Positions 40,618 to 51,795 of a stretch of 64,000 nucleotides of DNA are shown one piece after another. Source of the DNA: Mesorhizobium sp. (GTDB lineage: Bacteria; Pseudomonadota; Alphaproteobacteria; Rhizobiales; Rhizobiaceae); the NCBI GenBank assembly GCA_004017275.1, contig SAKE01000006.1, forward strand, positions 82,662 to 146,661. The letters are read 5' to 3'. The stretch's first letter is position 1, and every line of letters begins with the position of its first letter. The notes under the pieces are model-generated. The model was given only the letters and a program-made list of their open reading frames with translations, did not search any database and was not told the DNA's origin. The position numbers and the translations under genes are program-made.

Positions 40618-41907
40618 ATGACAGCACGATATGGCGGCAGGCTTGCGGCGATCGGCGCCACGGCCCTGCTGACGGCGGCGGTATTCGTGTTGCCGGCAAA
40701 GGCCGAAACCGATGCAAAGGTGGTCATCAAGACCTATTCCGACATCGCGCTCGCCAAATATGAGGATTCGCTGACCACCGCGCAGGCGCTCGACAAGGCA
40801 GTCGACGCGCTGCTCGCCAACCCCTCGGCGGAAACTCTCAGTGCAGCGCGCGACGCCTGGAAGGCATCGCGCGTTCCCTATCAGCAGACCGAGGTCTACC
40901 GCTTCGGCAACAAGATCGTCGACGACTGGGAAGGCAAGGTGAACTCCTGGCCGCTGGACGAGGGCCTGATCGACTATGTCGCCAAGAGCTATGGCACAGA
41001 ATCGGATGCGAATTCGCTCTATACGGCCAATGTGATCGCCAACAAGGAGATCGAGATCAACGGCAAGAAGGTCGATGCTTCGAGCCTGACGCCGGAATTC
41101 CTCTCCGGCACGCTGCAGGGGGCCGGGGGCGTCGAGGCCAATGTCGCCACCGGCTATCACGCCATCGAATTCCTGCTCTGGGGCCAGGACCTGCATGGCA
41201 CCGGTCCTGGCGCTGGCGATCGCCCTTATACCGACTACGACCTCAAGAACTGCACCGGTGGCAATTGCGACCGCCGCGCCCAGTATCTGAAGTCGGCCAG
41301 CGACCTTCTGGTTTCCGATCTTCAGGAGATGGTCGGCAACTGGAAGGAAGACGGCGCGGCGCGCAAGACCCTGGTCGATGGTGAGCCGAACACCGCCATC
41401 ACCACCATCTTCACCGGCATGGGTTCGCTGTCCTACGGCGAACTGGCCGGCGAACGCATGAAGCTCGGCCTGCTGCTGCATGACCCGGAGGAGGAGCACG
41501 ATTGCTTCTCCGACAACACCTACAATTCGCATCTCTACGACGCCATCGGCATTCGCGCCGCCTATCACGCGAGCTACACGCGTCCCGACGGCACCGTCGT
41601 TTCGGGTCCCTCGGTGGCCGATATGGTGAAGGCGGCCGACCCGGCGATCGACAAGGAACTGTCGGACAAGCTCGATGTCACCGTCGCCAAGATGGAGGCG
41701 ATCAAGGCGCGGGCACTGGCCGGCGAGGCCTATGACCAGCAGATCGCCGAGGGCAACGCGGAGGGCAATGCCACCGTGCAGGCAGCGATCGACGCGCTGA
41801 TCGACCAGACCAAGTCGATCGAACGTGCCGTCGGCTCCCTGAAGCTCAGCACCATCGCTTTCGAAGGGTCCGACAGCCTCGACGCGCCGGACAAGGTATT
41901 CAAGTAG
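40618..41907 (+). CDS. Imelysin-family periplasmic iron-regulated protein
   Basis: A 429-residue exported protein of the imelysin (peptidase M75-like) family, now thought to bind iron or haem at the envelope rather than to be a protease. A Sec signal peptide ends near VLPAKAET. The family motif GxHxxE is intact: G179, H181 and E184 in TGYHAIEFLLWGQD. Downstream are NCTGGNCDRR and EEEHDCFSDNTYNSH. ATG 40618 has GGAG upstream and gives a normal signal peptide; the frame also stays open from GTG 40477, which has a strong GGAGG and would add 47 residues. It is first in the iron cluster behind the Irr box. The corresponding Pseudomonas gene neighbours are the di-heme, second imelysin and DUF1513 genes found below. 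Confidence 0.88.
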   Translation: MTARYGGRLAAIGATALLTAAVFVLPAKAETDAKVVIKTYSDIALAKYEDSLTTAQALDKAVDALLANPSAETLSAARDAWKASRVPYQQTEVYRFGNKIVDDWEGKVNSWPLDEGLIDYVAKSYGTESDANSLYTANVIANKEIEINGKKVDASSLTPEFLSGTLQGAGGVEANVATGYHAIEFLLWGQDLHGTGPGAGDRPYTDYDLKNCTGGNCDRRAQYLKSASDLLVSDLQEMVGNWKEDGAARKTLVDGEPNTAITTIFTGMGSLSYGELAGERMKLGLLLHDPEEEHDCFSDNTYNSHLYDAIGIRAAYHASYTRPDGTVVSGPSVADMVKAADPAIDKELSDKLDVTVAKMEAIKARALAGEAYDQQIAEGNAEGNATVQAAIDALIDQTKSIERAVGSLKLSTIAFEGSDSLDAPDKVFK

Positions 41908-42015
41908 CCGCGAGGCGGAGCCAATCCGGAGCCGGACAACCGGCTTTGGAACGGGCTCCGGTAGAAGATCAAGCCACACGGCGCGGGAGACGCCGTCAGC
42001 CAGCCGAGCAAGCCA

Positions 42016-42327
42016 ATGCTGATTTGTCATTGCAATATCATCACCGAGAAGGAGATCGAGCAGACGATCGTCGGGCTGCTGGACCAGGATCCCTGGCAGC
42101 TGATCGTGCCGGCGAAGATCTATCATGCCATGCAAAAGCGCGGTCGCTGTTGCGGCTGCTTCCCAAATGTGGTGGAAACGATCATTCGGGTCACCGAAAA
42201 TTACCACGCCCGCTCGGAGGCGAGCGGCGTGGATGTCGTTTCACACCTGGATCGCGTCAGAGGCCTGCGCGTCCAATACGGGAGCAGAATTCATGAAAGG
42301 CGATCCGCAGATCATCGAGCGGCTTAA
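42016..42327 (+). CDS. bfd: Bacterioferritin-associated ferredoxin
   Basis: A 103-residue [2Fe-2S] protein that reduces the bacterioferritin core to release iron. The four cluster cysteines are visible as CHC near the N-terminus and CCGC in [11 protein letters not shown]. The fold matches Fer2_BFD up to about residue 75; the rest ([11 protein letters not shown] onward) is an extension beyond the usual length. The last 35 bases overlap the start of bfr in another frame, which suggests tight coupling of the two proteins' synthesis. There is a gap of about 108 nt to the imelysin gene without a terminator, so cotranscription is likely. Confidence 0.92.
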   Translation: MLICHCNIITEKEIEQTIVGLLDQDPWQLIVPAKIYHAMQKRGRCCGCFPNVVETIIRVTENYHARSEASGVDVVSHLDRVRGLRVQYGSRIHERRSADHRAA

Positions 42328-42778
42328 CGAGGCTCTGTTTCTGGAGCTCGGCGCCGTCAACCAGTATTGGGTACATTTCCGCCTGCTTGAGGACTGGGGA
42401 TACGCCAAACTGGCCAAGAAGGAGCGCGCGGAATCGATCGAGGAGATGCACCATGCCGACAAGCTCGTCGCCCGCATCATCTTTCTTGAAGGCCATCCGA
42501 ATCTGCAGTCCGTGGCGCCGCTACGCATCGGCCAGAACGTCAAGGAAGTGCTCGAATCCGACCTTGCCGGCGAATATGACGCACGTACCGCCTACAAGCG
42601 CTCGCGCGAGATCTGCAACGACGCTGGCGACTACGTGACGATGAAGCTGTTCGAGGAATTGCTGGCCGACGAAGAGAGTCACATCGACTTCCTCGAGACG
42701 CAGCTCGATCTGCTTGCCTCGATCGGCGAGGAAAAATACGGCCAGCTCAACGCCGCATCGGCGGACGAGGCGGAGTAA
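42293..42778 (+). CDS. bfr: Bacterioferritin
   Basis: A 161-residue subunit of the 24-mer iron-storage shell. The haem ligand M52 is present in [18 protein letters not shown], and the ferroxidase residues are all seen: E18, Y25, E51, H54, E94, E127 and H130. ATG 42293 is preceded by GGGAG and lies inside the bfd gene; a frame from farther upstream is rejected since it shadows bfd. Rhizobial bfr genes are known to be under Irr control, which agrees with the box at 40329. The stop is 12 nt before the next start codon. Confidence 0.95.
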   Translation: MKGDPQIIERLNEALFLELGAVNQYWVHFRLLEDWGYAKLAKKERAESIEEMHHADKLVARIIFLEGHPNLQSVAPLRIGQNVKEVLESDLAGEYDARTAYKRSREICNDAGDYVTMKLFEELLADEESHIDFLETQLDLLASIGEEKYGQLNAASADEAE

Positions 42779-42790
42779 GGGCATGCGGGA

Positions 42791-44391
<1,601 letters not shown>

Positions 44392-44392
<1 letters not shown>

Positions 44393-45471
44393 TGCTTAAG
44401 CGCTCTGCATTGTTTCTCGTTCTTCCGCTGGCTTTGCTGGGCGTTGCCCCAGCGTCGGCGGCGGTCAAAGCCTCCGACATCATCCAGCGGGCAATCGACG
44501 GTTTCGTTCGCCCGGCCTATGTAAGCCTGCACGAGCATGCTAAAACCTTGACCGTAGCCATGCGCAAGCTCTGCGAAGCGCCCTCGCAACGAGAACTCGA
44601 TGCCGCCCGCGCCGATTTTTCCGCCACGCTCTATGCCTGGTCGTCGGTCGAAATCATCGGCTTCGGACCGATCAAGGAGAACAACCGGCTGGAGCGCATG
44701 CTGTTCTGGCCGGATCGCAAGAGCATCGGCCTGAAGCAGGTGCAGGCGGCGCTGTCGGCCAAGGATCCGACCGCAACCGATCCGGCACAGCTGGCCGGCA
44801 AGAGTGTTGCAATGCAGGGTCTGGGTGCGCTGGAGTTCGTGCTTTTCGGTGACGGTGCCGATGCACTTGCCGGCAAGGACGATCCCTATCGTTGCGCTTA
44901 TGGCACTGCTGTCGCCGGCAACGTCGAAACCATGGCCGGTGAGGTCAGCGCCGCCTGGAACAAGCCGGACGGCTTTGCAGCGCTTTGGGCCAATCCGGGG
45001 CCTGAGAACGCGCTCTATCGCGACGGCAACGAAGCGGTGACGGAACTGGTCGGCGTCTTCATCAATGAATTGGAAATGGTCCGCGACGTGCGCCTGAAAG
45101 GGTTTTTCGGCGGCAAGCCGGAGGCGGACAAGCCCAAACAGGCGATCTACTGGCGCTCGCAGAACACCGCCAATTCGCTGGCCGGCAATTTGTCCGGGAT
45201 AGACGCTCTGTTCCAGGCCTCGAAGCTTGGCGATGCGTTGCCGGCCGATGCGCGCTGGATGGCGGAATCGATCCACATTCAATTGGTCAACGGCGTCGCC
45301 ACCGCCACGGCCGTCAGCGGTCCAATTGACAAGGCACTTGCCGATCCGGCACTGCGCGACAAACTCGACCATTTCGCGCTGATCACCTCCAGCCTGTCGA
45401 CCCTGATCGGCACCAGGTTGACCGCCGAATTCGGGCTGACCGCAGGCTTCTCCTCGCTGGATGGAGACTGA
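44392..45471 (+). CDS. Imelysin-like periplasmic protein, second type
   Basis: A 359-residue exported protein with a clean signal peptide (MLKRSALFLVLPLALLGV to PASAA). It has the helical-bundle pattern of imelysin-like proteins but is a distant paralogue of the first one. The GxHxxE site reads G143-L-G-A-L-E148: the histidine is replaced by Gly, so a metal site like that of the first protein is incomplete. This substitution seems typical for this second branch. It overlaps the di-heme gene by one base (TGATG) and precedes the DUF1513 gene by two bases. Confidence 0.85.
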
Positions 45472-45473
45472 TT

Positions 45474-46577
45474 TTGAGGATGCCTCTGATCGATCGTCGC
45501 GATTTCCTGAGAGCTGCAGGCGTTGGCTTTGCCGCAGCCATGGCGCCGTCGGCCTGGGTGAAGACGATTGCGGCCGACGCCGTCTTCGCCACCGCCTTCG
45601 TCAAGCGCGACGGTAGCTTTGGCGCGGCCGTCCTGTCCGAAGCTGGCAAGGTCCTGCATGCGATCGACCTGCCCGATCGCGGCCATGACGTCACCTTCGA
45701 TCCCATATCGAAGCGTTCGGTGGTTTTCGCGCGCCAGCCCGGTACTTTCGCGGTGGTTTTCGATCATTCAGGCCGCGAGGAACCACTGACCATCGCCAGC
45801 ATCGCCGGCCGGCATTTCTTCGGCCATGGCGTGTTTTCGGCCGACGGTGCGCTGCTCTACGCCACCGAAAACGACTTCGACAATGCCGCCGGTGTCGTCG
45901 GCGTCTACGATGCACGGGCGAAATTCAGCCGTGTCGGCGAGTTCCCAACCTATGGCATGGGCCCGCACGAGCTTCTGCTGCTGGGCGACGGCAGGACGAT
46001 TGCAGTTGCCAATGGCGGCATCGAGACCCATCCGGATTATGGCCGAGCCGAACTCAACATCGCCACCATGAAGCCGTCCTACGTGCTGATAGATCGCATT
46101 ACCGGCGATCTCACCGAGAAGCACGAATTGTCTGCCGCACTGCACCAGCTGTCGATCCGCCACATGGACGCCGACCCGTCCGGCACCGTCTGGTTCGGTT
46201 GCCAATACCGGGGGCCGGGCACCGATCGTCCGCTGCTGGTCGGCCGCGCCGCGCGCGACAAGGATCTGCAGCTGCTCGACATGCCGCAGGACGTTTTGTC
46301 CGGCTTCCGCAACTACATAGGCTCGGTCGCCGCCAATCCGGCTGCCGGTACCGTCGCCGTCTCCTCGCCGGAAGGCAACTCGCTTGTCGTGATCGATGCG
46401 GCGAACAGCCGGATCGTCTCGAACAGCGCGCTGGTCGAGGTCTGCGGCGTGGCGCCCGACGGAACCGGCTTCATGGCCACCACCGGTGCCGGCGAAATCA
46501 TCGAGGGCAGCGGTGCCGCACGCTCCGAACCGGACTATGTCTGGGACAACCACATGCTGCGCATCGAGCAGGTCTGA
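45474..46577 (+). CDS. DUF1513 protein, Tat-exported beta-propeller-like
   Basis: A 367-residue protein with a twin-arginine signal (DRRDFLRAAGVGFAAAM), so it should reach the periplasm folded. The body is rich in beta strands with repeated GxxxYxTEND and DGRTIAVANGG patterns like a seven-bladed propeller. It contains GMGPHELLLLGDG and HMDADPSGTVWFGCQY. Function unknown; the family accompanies imelysin and di-heme genes in many proteobacteria, which suggests iron handling. TTG 45474 has GGAG with seven bases spacing; ATG 45480 is the alternative start and loses two residues. Confidence 0.82.
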   Translation: MRMPLIDRRDFLRAAGVGFAAAMAPSAWVKTIAADAVFATAFVKRDGSFGAAVLSEAGKVLHAIDLPDRGHDVTFDPISKRSVVFARQPGTFAVVFDHSGREEPLTIASIAGRHFFGHGVFSADGALLYATENDFDNAAGVVGVYDARAKFSRVGEFPTYGMGPHELLLLGDGRTIAVANGGIETHPDYGRAELNIATMKPSYVLIDRITGDLTEKHELSAALHQLSIRHMDADPSGTVWFGCQYRGPGTDRPLLVGRAARDKDLQLLDMPQDVLSGFRNYIGSVAANPAAGTVAVSSPEGNSLVVIDAANSRIVSNSALVEVCGVAPDGTGFMATTGAGEIIEGSGAARSEPDYVWDNHMLRIEQV

Positions 46578-46681
46578 TAGAGCGCCAGCCGAAGCGAAGC
46601 CGTTTAACGAATTATGCACTATCCCCTTGCGGTGGCGGGCTGCGGCGGGCACAGGGAATTGTTTCTCGAACCGGTCGTCTT

Positions 46682-47359
46682 ATGAAACTGCTTGCCATCG
46701 ACTGTGCCGCCAACCTCTGCGCCGCCTGCGTCTATGACGCGGCGACGAAGCAGGAGCTTGGCCGTTCGGTGCTCGATCTCGGCAAGGGCCATGCCGAGCA
46801 CCTGATGGCGGTCATCGCCGAAGCGCTGAAGGCAAGTGCAACCGACTATGCGGGTCTTGGCGCCATTGCCGTCTCCGTCGGCCCCGGTTCCTTCACGGGT
46901 CTGCGGGTCGGCGTCTCGACCGCCCGCGGTCTGGCGCTGGCGCTGAAGATCCCGGCGATCGGGGTGACGACGCTCGAGGCGCTGGCTGCCGAGGCGGCAG
47001 CGATATTTCCCGGTCGTGCCGTGCTGGCGGCGCTCGATGCCGGGCGCGAGGAAATCCATGCGGCTTTTTACGATGAAATGTCAGCTCTGACTTACGGTCC
47101 GGCTGTGGCCACACTGGCTGACGTCGTGGCCATGGCGACGGAAAGGTCTTCGGTGCTTGCCGGTACCGCGGCAGCGCTAATTGCCGCATCGGCCGGGCGC
47201 TGCTTCGATGTCGGCCCTCAGACAGCCACCGCCGACATTGTCACCTACGCCCGCCTGGCTGTCGCCAAGGGCGAAGGCGAAAGGCCGAAACCGCTCTATC
47301 TGCGCGGTGCGGACGCCAAGCCGCAGGCCGGGTTCATTCTTTCAAGGCAACAAAATTAG
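46682..47359 (+). CDS. tsaB: tRNA t6A biosynthesis protein TsaB
   Basis: A 225-residue cytoplasmic member of the ASKHA fold needed with TsaD, TsaE and TsaC for threonylcarbamoyl-adenosine at position 37 of ANN-decoding tRNAs. The start MKLLAIDCAANLCAA and the SVGPGSFTGLRVGVSTARGLA motif are diagnostic. ATG 46682 is used; a longer frame that reads through the DUF1513 gene is rejected. The stop directly abuts the rimI start codon. The gap from 46578 to 46681 has no terminator that I can see. Confidence 0.95.
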   Translation: MKLLAIDCAANLCAACVYDAATKQELGRSVLDLGKGHAEHLMAVIAEALKASATDYAGLGAIAVSVGPGSFTGLRVGVSTARGLALALKIPAIGVTTLEALAAEAAAIFPGRAVLAALDAGREEIHAAFYDEMSALTYGPAVATLADVVAMATERSSVLAGTAAALIAASAGRCFDVGPQTATADIVTYARLAVAKGEGERPKPLYLRGADAKPQAGFILSRQQN

Positions 47360-47854
47360 ATGCGCATACCCTTTCTCCAACCACGCCGCCGCGACTATGC
47401 GCTCGAGCCGCTGAGGATCTCAGACAGTCCTGCGGTTTCGCTGCTGCATCGCGAGGATTTTGTCCGTCCGTGGACCGATGGCGAATTCGCCGCTTTGCTC
47501 GAACAGGACACCGTATTCGGCTATGCCGCGCGTGAAACCGGACAGGGCGCCAAGCCGCCGGTCGGCTTCGTGCTGGCGAGGCTCGCGGCCGGCGAAGGCG
47601 AGATCCTGACCGTCGCGGTGGCGCGATCGCATCGCCGGCAGGGATTGGGTTGGCAGTTGATGGACGCGGTGTTGCGCGAACTGCACGCGCAGCGCGCCGA
47701 AGCGCTGTTCCTCGAGGTCGACGAGACCAACGTCGCCGCGATCGCCCTCTACCGGCGACTGGGCTTCCGCGAGGTTGGAAAGCGGCCGAATTACTACAGA
47801 TCGCCGGAACACGGACCGACCGGCGCGCTTGTCATGCGCCGCGATCTTCGCTAG
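47360..47854 (+). CDS. rimI: Ribosomal protein alanine N-acetyltransferase
   Basis: A 164-residue GNAT acetyltransferase expected to acetylate the N-terminus of ribosomal protein S18. The acetyl-CoA-binding loop is RSHRRQGLGWQLM and the catalytic-end region is LEVDETNVAAIALYRRLGFREVGKR with the conserved Asn and Tyr. The start follows the tsaB stop without a gap, a common arrangement. The N-terminal 25 residues are longer than in E. coli RimI. Confidence 0.93.
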   Translation: MRIPFLQPRRRDYALEPLRISDSPAVSLLHREDFVRPWTDGEFAALLEQDTVFGYAARETGQGAKPPVGFVLARLAAGEGEILTVAVARSHRRQGLGWQLMDAVLRELHAQRAEALFLEVDETNVAAIALYRRLGFREVGKRPNYYRSPEHGPTGALVMRRDLR

Positions 47855-47875
47855 CGAGACGGCCGGGGTAGGGCG

Positions 47876-48676
47876 ATGATCAAGAAAATCAGGATTTTCC
47901 TGGCGCTGGGCCTCGTTGTCGCCGGTTCGCTGGTCCTCGTGCCGTTGCAGATACTATCGATGAAGACCGGCTGGTGGCCGGAAACCTTTATCCTCAAGAT
48001 CTGGCACAGGCTGATCATCAGGGCGCTCGGCATGCGCATCCATGTCAAAGGTACGCTTTCCGACAAACGCCCCTTGCTGGTCGCCTCAAATCACATCTCT
48101 TGGACCGACATAATGGTGCTCGGCTCCATGATCGACGTAAAATTCATCGCCAGGGCCGACATGGAAGGCTGGCCGCTGATCGGCATGCTGTCAAAGCTGC
48201 AGCGCACCGTGTTCATCGAGCGCGAACGCAAACGTTCCTCGGGCGATCAGGCAAGCGAGATCGCCAGCCGCATGGCCAAGGGCGATGCCATGGTGCTGTT
48301 TGCCGAGGGCTCGACCGGCGATGGCAACATGGTCCTGCCGTTCAAGAGCACGCTGTTCGGCGCCGCTTCGATGGCGATTTCGGAAGGCGCGGCCGAGCAG
48401 GTCTTCATCCAGCCGGTGGCGATCGCCTACACACGTCTGCATGGCGTTCCGCTCGGCCGCCGGCACCGGCCGCTTGCCGCTTGGACCGGCGACGAGGATC
48501 TGATGCCGCATCTAAAAGTGCTGCTGGCGGAGGGCGCGCTCGACGTCGAAGTGCATTTCGGTGAGGCGATCGCCTTTTCCAAGGGCTCGAACCGCAAAGA
48601 GACGTCGAAACTGATGGAAAGCCAGGTGCGCGAGATGATGCAGGCAGCGCTTGCCGATCCGCGTCCGAGCCGCTAG
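47876..48676 (+). CDS. plsC: 1-acyl-sn-glycerol-3-phosphate acyltransferase
   Basis: A 266-residue inner-membrane acyltransferase that acylates lysophosphatidic acid to phosphatidic acid. A hydrophobic N-terminal helix (about 5-27) is followed by the catalytic HX4D motif (H73 to D78 in SNHISWTD), the substrate-binding FAEGSTGDG block and [11 protein letters not shown]. Rhizobia have several PlsC-like proteins, some of which acylate ornithine lipids, so the exact acceptor is not certain. It lies between rimI and miaB on the same strand. Confidence 0.85.
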   Translation: MIKKIRIFLALGLVVAGSLVLVPLQILSMKTGWWPETFILKIWHRLIIRALGMRIHVKGTLSDKRPLLVASNHISWTDIMVLGSMIDVKFIARADMEGWPLIGMLSKLQRTVFIERERKRSSGDQASEIASRMAKGDAMVLFAEGSTGDGNMVLPFKSTLFGAASMAISEGAAEQVFIQPVAIAYTRLHGVPLGRRHRPLAAWTGDEDLMPHLKVLLAEGALDVEVHFGEAIAFSKGSNRKETSKLMESQVREMMQAALADPRPSR

Positions 48677-48750
48677 GCCCCGCATGCCCCTGCAGGCGCA
48701 TGCCGAGAATCGTCTGTTTTTTGTCACGGAAAGGCGTTAGAAGCCGCCTG

Positions 48751-50172
48751 ATGGACTTGAACACGATCGAAAGCGACGACATCGGCACTGCGGCCGGACA
48801 GCCGGCGGTGCTTTCCCCTGCAGCGAAGAAAGTCTTCATCAAGACCTATGGCTGCCAGATGAACGTCTATGATTCACAGCGTATGACCGATGCGCTGGCC
48901 GCCGACGGCTATGCCGCGACCGACGCCATCGGCGAGGCCGACCTGGTGCTGCTCAACACCTGCCACATCAGGGAGAAAGCGGCCGAAAAGGTCTATTCAG
49001 AGCTCGGCCGTATCCGCGACATGAAAGCCGAACGTGCCTTAGCCGGCCGCGAGATGCTGGTCGGCGTCGCCGGCTGTGTGGCGCAAGCCGAAGGCGCCGA
49101 GATCATCCGCCGTTCGCCGGCCGTCGACCTGGTCATCGGCCCGCAGACCTATCACCGGCTGCCCGACGTGCTGGCGCGGGTGCGCGGCGGCGAAAAGATC
49201 GTCGAGACCGACTACGCCATCGAGGACAAGTTCGAGCACCTGCCGCAGCCAAAGCGCGCCGAGGTCATCAAGCGCGGCGTCACCGCCTTCCTCACCGTGC
49301 AGGAAGGTTGCGACAAGTTCTGCACCTTCTGCGTCGTGCCGTACACCAGAGGCTCCGAAGTCTCGCGGCCGGTGGCACAGATTGTCGCGGAGGCCGAGCG
49401 CCTGGCGGAAGCCGGCGTGCGCGAAGTGACGCTGCTTGGCCAGAACGTCAATGCCTGGCATGGCCGGAGCGAGACCAAAGGGGGCAGGACCGAGGAATGG
49501 GGCCTTGGCCGGCTGCTGTTCAGGCTGGCCGAAATCCCTGGGCTGGCGCGTCTGCGCTACACCACCAGCCACCCGCGCGACATGGATGACGAGCTCATCG
49601 CCGCCCACCGCGACCTGCCGGCGTTGATGCCTTATCTGCATCTGCCGGTTCAGTCCGGGTCCGACCGCATCCTCAAGGCGATGAACCGCAGGCACACGGC
49701 CAAGGATTATCTGGCGCTGCTCGACCGCATCCGCACTGCCCGGCCTGACATCGCGCTCTCCGGCGACTTCATCGTCGGCTTCCCCGGCGAGACCGAGGCG
49801 GATTTCGAGGCGACCATGGACCTGGTGCGCCAGGTGAACTACGCCTCGGCCTTCTCGTTCAAATATTCGCCGCGTCCCGGCACGCCGGGCGCCGAAATGC
49901 CCGATCATGTGCCGGAAACGGTCAAGGACGGGCGCCTGCAGCGGCTGCAGGCTTTGCTTGTGAAACAGCAGCAGGATTTCGGCTTGAGCCTCGTCGGCAG
50001 CACCATCGACACGCTGATCGAGAAGCCCGGCCGCCAGGCTGGTCAGAAGGTTGGCCGCTCGCCTTGGCTGCAGCCGGTTATTGTTGATGAAAAGGCCGGC
50101 GAAATCGGTGACATTATCCAGGTGCGAATCACGAAGACGGGCTACAACAGCCTGTTCGCCGAATTGGCCTGA
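48751..50172 (+). CDS. miaB: tRNA-2-methylthio-N6-isopentenyladenosine synthase
   Basis: A 473-residue radical-SAM methylthiotransferase acting on i6A37 of tRNAs. The N-terminal cluster cysteines are C35 (TYGCQMN), C71 (NTCHIREKA) and C109 (GCVAQ); the radical-SAM CX3CX2C is C187, C191 and C194. The C-terminal TRAM domain (about 405-465) binds tRNA. ATG 48751 gives a normal N-terminus; a frame 17 codons longer reaches into the intergenic region. PhoH follows after 26 nt. Confidence 0.95.
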   Translation: MDLNTIESDDIGTAAGQPAVLSPAAKKVFIKTYGCQMNVYDSQRMTDALAADGYAATDAIGEADLVLLNTCHIREKAAEKVYSELGRIRDMKAERALAGREMLVGVAGCVAQAEGAEIIRRSPAVDLVIGPQTYHRLPDVLARVRGGEKIVETDYAIEDKFEHLPQPKRAEVIKRGVTAFLTVQEGCDKFCTFCVVPYTRGSEVSRPVAQIVAEAERLAEAGVREVTLLGQNVNAWHGRSETKGGRTEEWGLGRLLFRLAEIPGLARLRYTTSHPRDMDDELIAAHRDLPALMPYLHLPVQSGSDRILKAMNRRHTAKDYLALLDRIRTARPDIALSGDFIVGFPGETEADFEATMDLVRQVNYASAFSFKYSPRPGTPGAEMPDHVPETVKDGRLQRLQALLVKQQQDFGLSLVGSTIDTLIEKPGRQAGQKVGRSPWLQPVIVDEKAGEIGDIIQVRITKTGYNSLFAELA

Positions 50173-50198
50173 GGGTCTCGGCAGATGAGGAGAGACGG

Positions 50199-51248
50199 TT
50201 GAGCGCAGCAGAGCTGAAGAACCCGCCCCCGGTACCGGCATCTGGGGCTTCTGACATGGCGCACATCGTTCTGACTTTCGACAACAACAAGCTTGCCAGC
50301 GCCCTTTACGGTCAGTTCGACGAAAACCTCGCCAGGCTTGAGCAAAAGCTCGGCGTCGACATCCGCTCGCGCGGCAACCAGCTGACCATCAAGGGGTCGG
50401 CGTCGGCCGCAGAGCAGGCGCGCCGGGCATTGGACAATCTCTACGGTATTCTCCAGAAGGGCGCCGATATCGGCCAGTCCGACGTCGATGGCGCCGTGCG
50501 CATGGCGATTGCCGCCGACGATCAGCTAACGCTGCCGACGCTGGAGCGCAAAGGCAAGGTCTCCGCCGCCCAGATCGCCACCCGCAAGAAAACGATCTAT
50601 GCTCGCTCGCTCAACCAGGACGCCTATATGCGGGCGCTGGAACGGTCGGAACTGGTGTTCGGCATCGGCCCGGCCGGCACCGGCAAGACCTATCTGGCGG
50701 TGGCGCATGCGGCGATGCTTCTCGAGCGCGGCATGGTCGAGCGCATCATTCTCTCGCGGCCGGCGGTCGAGGCGGGCGAGCGACTGGGTTTCCTGCCGGG
50801 CGACATGAAAGAGAAGGTCGATCCCTATCTGCGGCCGCTCTATGACGCGCTTTACGACATGATGCCGGCCGACAAGGTCGAGCGCGCGATTGCCGCCGAA
50901 GTGATCGAGATCGCGCCGCTCGCCTTCATGCGCGGCCGCACGTTGGCGCATGCTGCCGTTATCCTCGATGAGGCGCAGAACACCACGCCGATGCAGATGA
51001 AGATGTTCCTGACGCGTCTCGGCGAGAACTCGCGCATGATCGTCACCGGCGATCCGACCCAGATCGACCTTCCCTCGAACACCAAATCGGGCCTGGTCGA
51101 AGCCTTGCGGGTGCTGGACGGCGTGGCCGGCGCGGTCACCGTGCGCTTCAACGACGGCGACGTGGTTCGCCATCCGTTGGTGGCGGAAATCGTCAGAGCC
51201 TATGACCGGGACGCCAAGCTGGCACGCGGCCTCGGCGCCGAGAATTGA
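50199..51248 (+). CDS. ybeZ: PhoH-like ATPase (YbeZ)
   Basis: A 349-residue cytoplasmic ATPase. An N-terminal KH-like RNA-binding part (about 20-90, DIRSRGNQLTIKG) precedes the PhoH domain with Walker A GPAGTGKT at 157-164 and Walker B HAAVILDEAQNT. In many bacteria it is next to, and interacts with, the ribosome-maturation RNase YbeY, as here. The start is TTG 50199 with AGGAG six bases upstream; the next ATG (50256) would remove 19 residues. The phosphate-starvation link of the name does not apply to this branch. Confidence 0.92.
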   Translation: MSAAELKNPPPVPASGASDMAHIVLTFDNNKLASALYGQFDENLARLEQKLGVDIRSRGNQLTIKGSASAAEQARRALDNLYGILQKGADIGQSDVDGAVRMAIAADDQLTLPTLERKGKVSAAQIATRKKTIYARSLNQDAYMRALERSELVFGIGPAGTGKTYLAVAHAAMLLERGMVERIILSRPAVEAGERLGFLPGDMKEKVDPYLRPLYDALYDMMPADKVERAIAAEVIEIAPLAFMRGRTLAHAAVILDEAQNTTPMQMKMFLTRLGENSRMIVTGDPTQIDLPSNTKSGLVEALRVLDGVAGAVTVRFNDGDVVRHPLVAEIVRAYDRDAKLARGLGAEN

Positions 51249-51266
51249 TTTTGACGATGCGACGTC

Positions 51267-51767
51267 ATGCCTGAGGACTCTGTATCCGGCGACGGGAATG
51301 TTCCCGTCGACATTGATATATCTGTCGAAGCTGGCGATTGGCCCGATGAGGCAAGCCTGACGCGGCTGGTCGATCGGGCCGTCGCGGCCGCTTTTGCCGA
51401 GACCGGCGTGGTGGGCCATTCCGAACTCAGCCTCGTCTTTTCCGACGACGCCCATATCCGTACCCTCAACGCCGGCTGGCGCGGCAAGGACAAACCGACC
51501 AACGTCTTGTCTTTCCCGGCTTTTCCGTTTGCGCAGGGTGGCCCTTTGCCGCCGATGCTGGGCGACATCGTGCTGGCCGCCGAGACGGTCGCGCGTGAAG
51601 CGGCACTGGAAGAGAAGCCTGTCGAGAACCATATCTCCCATCTCGTCATCCATGGCCTGCTGCATTTGCTGGGCTACGATCACGAGACCGACACCGAGGC
51701 CGAGGCGATGGAGGCCATCGAACGCGCAGCGCTCGCAAGGCTTGCCATTCCCGACCCCTACGCGTAA
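51267..51767 (+). CDS. ybeY: Endoribonuclease YbeY
   Basis: A 166-residue zinc-dependent RNase that matures 16S rRNA 3' ends and takes part in ribosome quality control. The metal site [11 protein letters not shown] gives H129, H133 and H139. The conserved Arg and NVLSF segment are in [14 protein letters not shown]. In Sinorhizobium this protein also affects small-RNA regulation and symbiosis. It starts 18 nt after the PhoH gene. Standard length for rhizobia. Confidence 0.95.
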   Translation: MPEDSVSGDGNVPVDIDISVEAGDWPDEASLTRLVDRAVAAAFAETGVVGHSELSLVFSDDAHIRTLNAGWRGKDKPTNVLSFPAFPFAQGGPLPPMLGDIVLAAETVAREAALEEKPVENHISHLVIHGLLHLLGYDHETDTEAEAMEAIERAALARLAIPDPYA

Positions 51768-51795
51768 CTACATCTGACCAATTGACCGGACGACG

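Noticed and set aside
40435..42207. A minus-strand frame of 590 codons opposite the imelysin gene
   Set aside because: It covers the Irr box side, signal peptide and bfd start of the genuine genes and has typical antisense composition.
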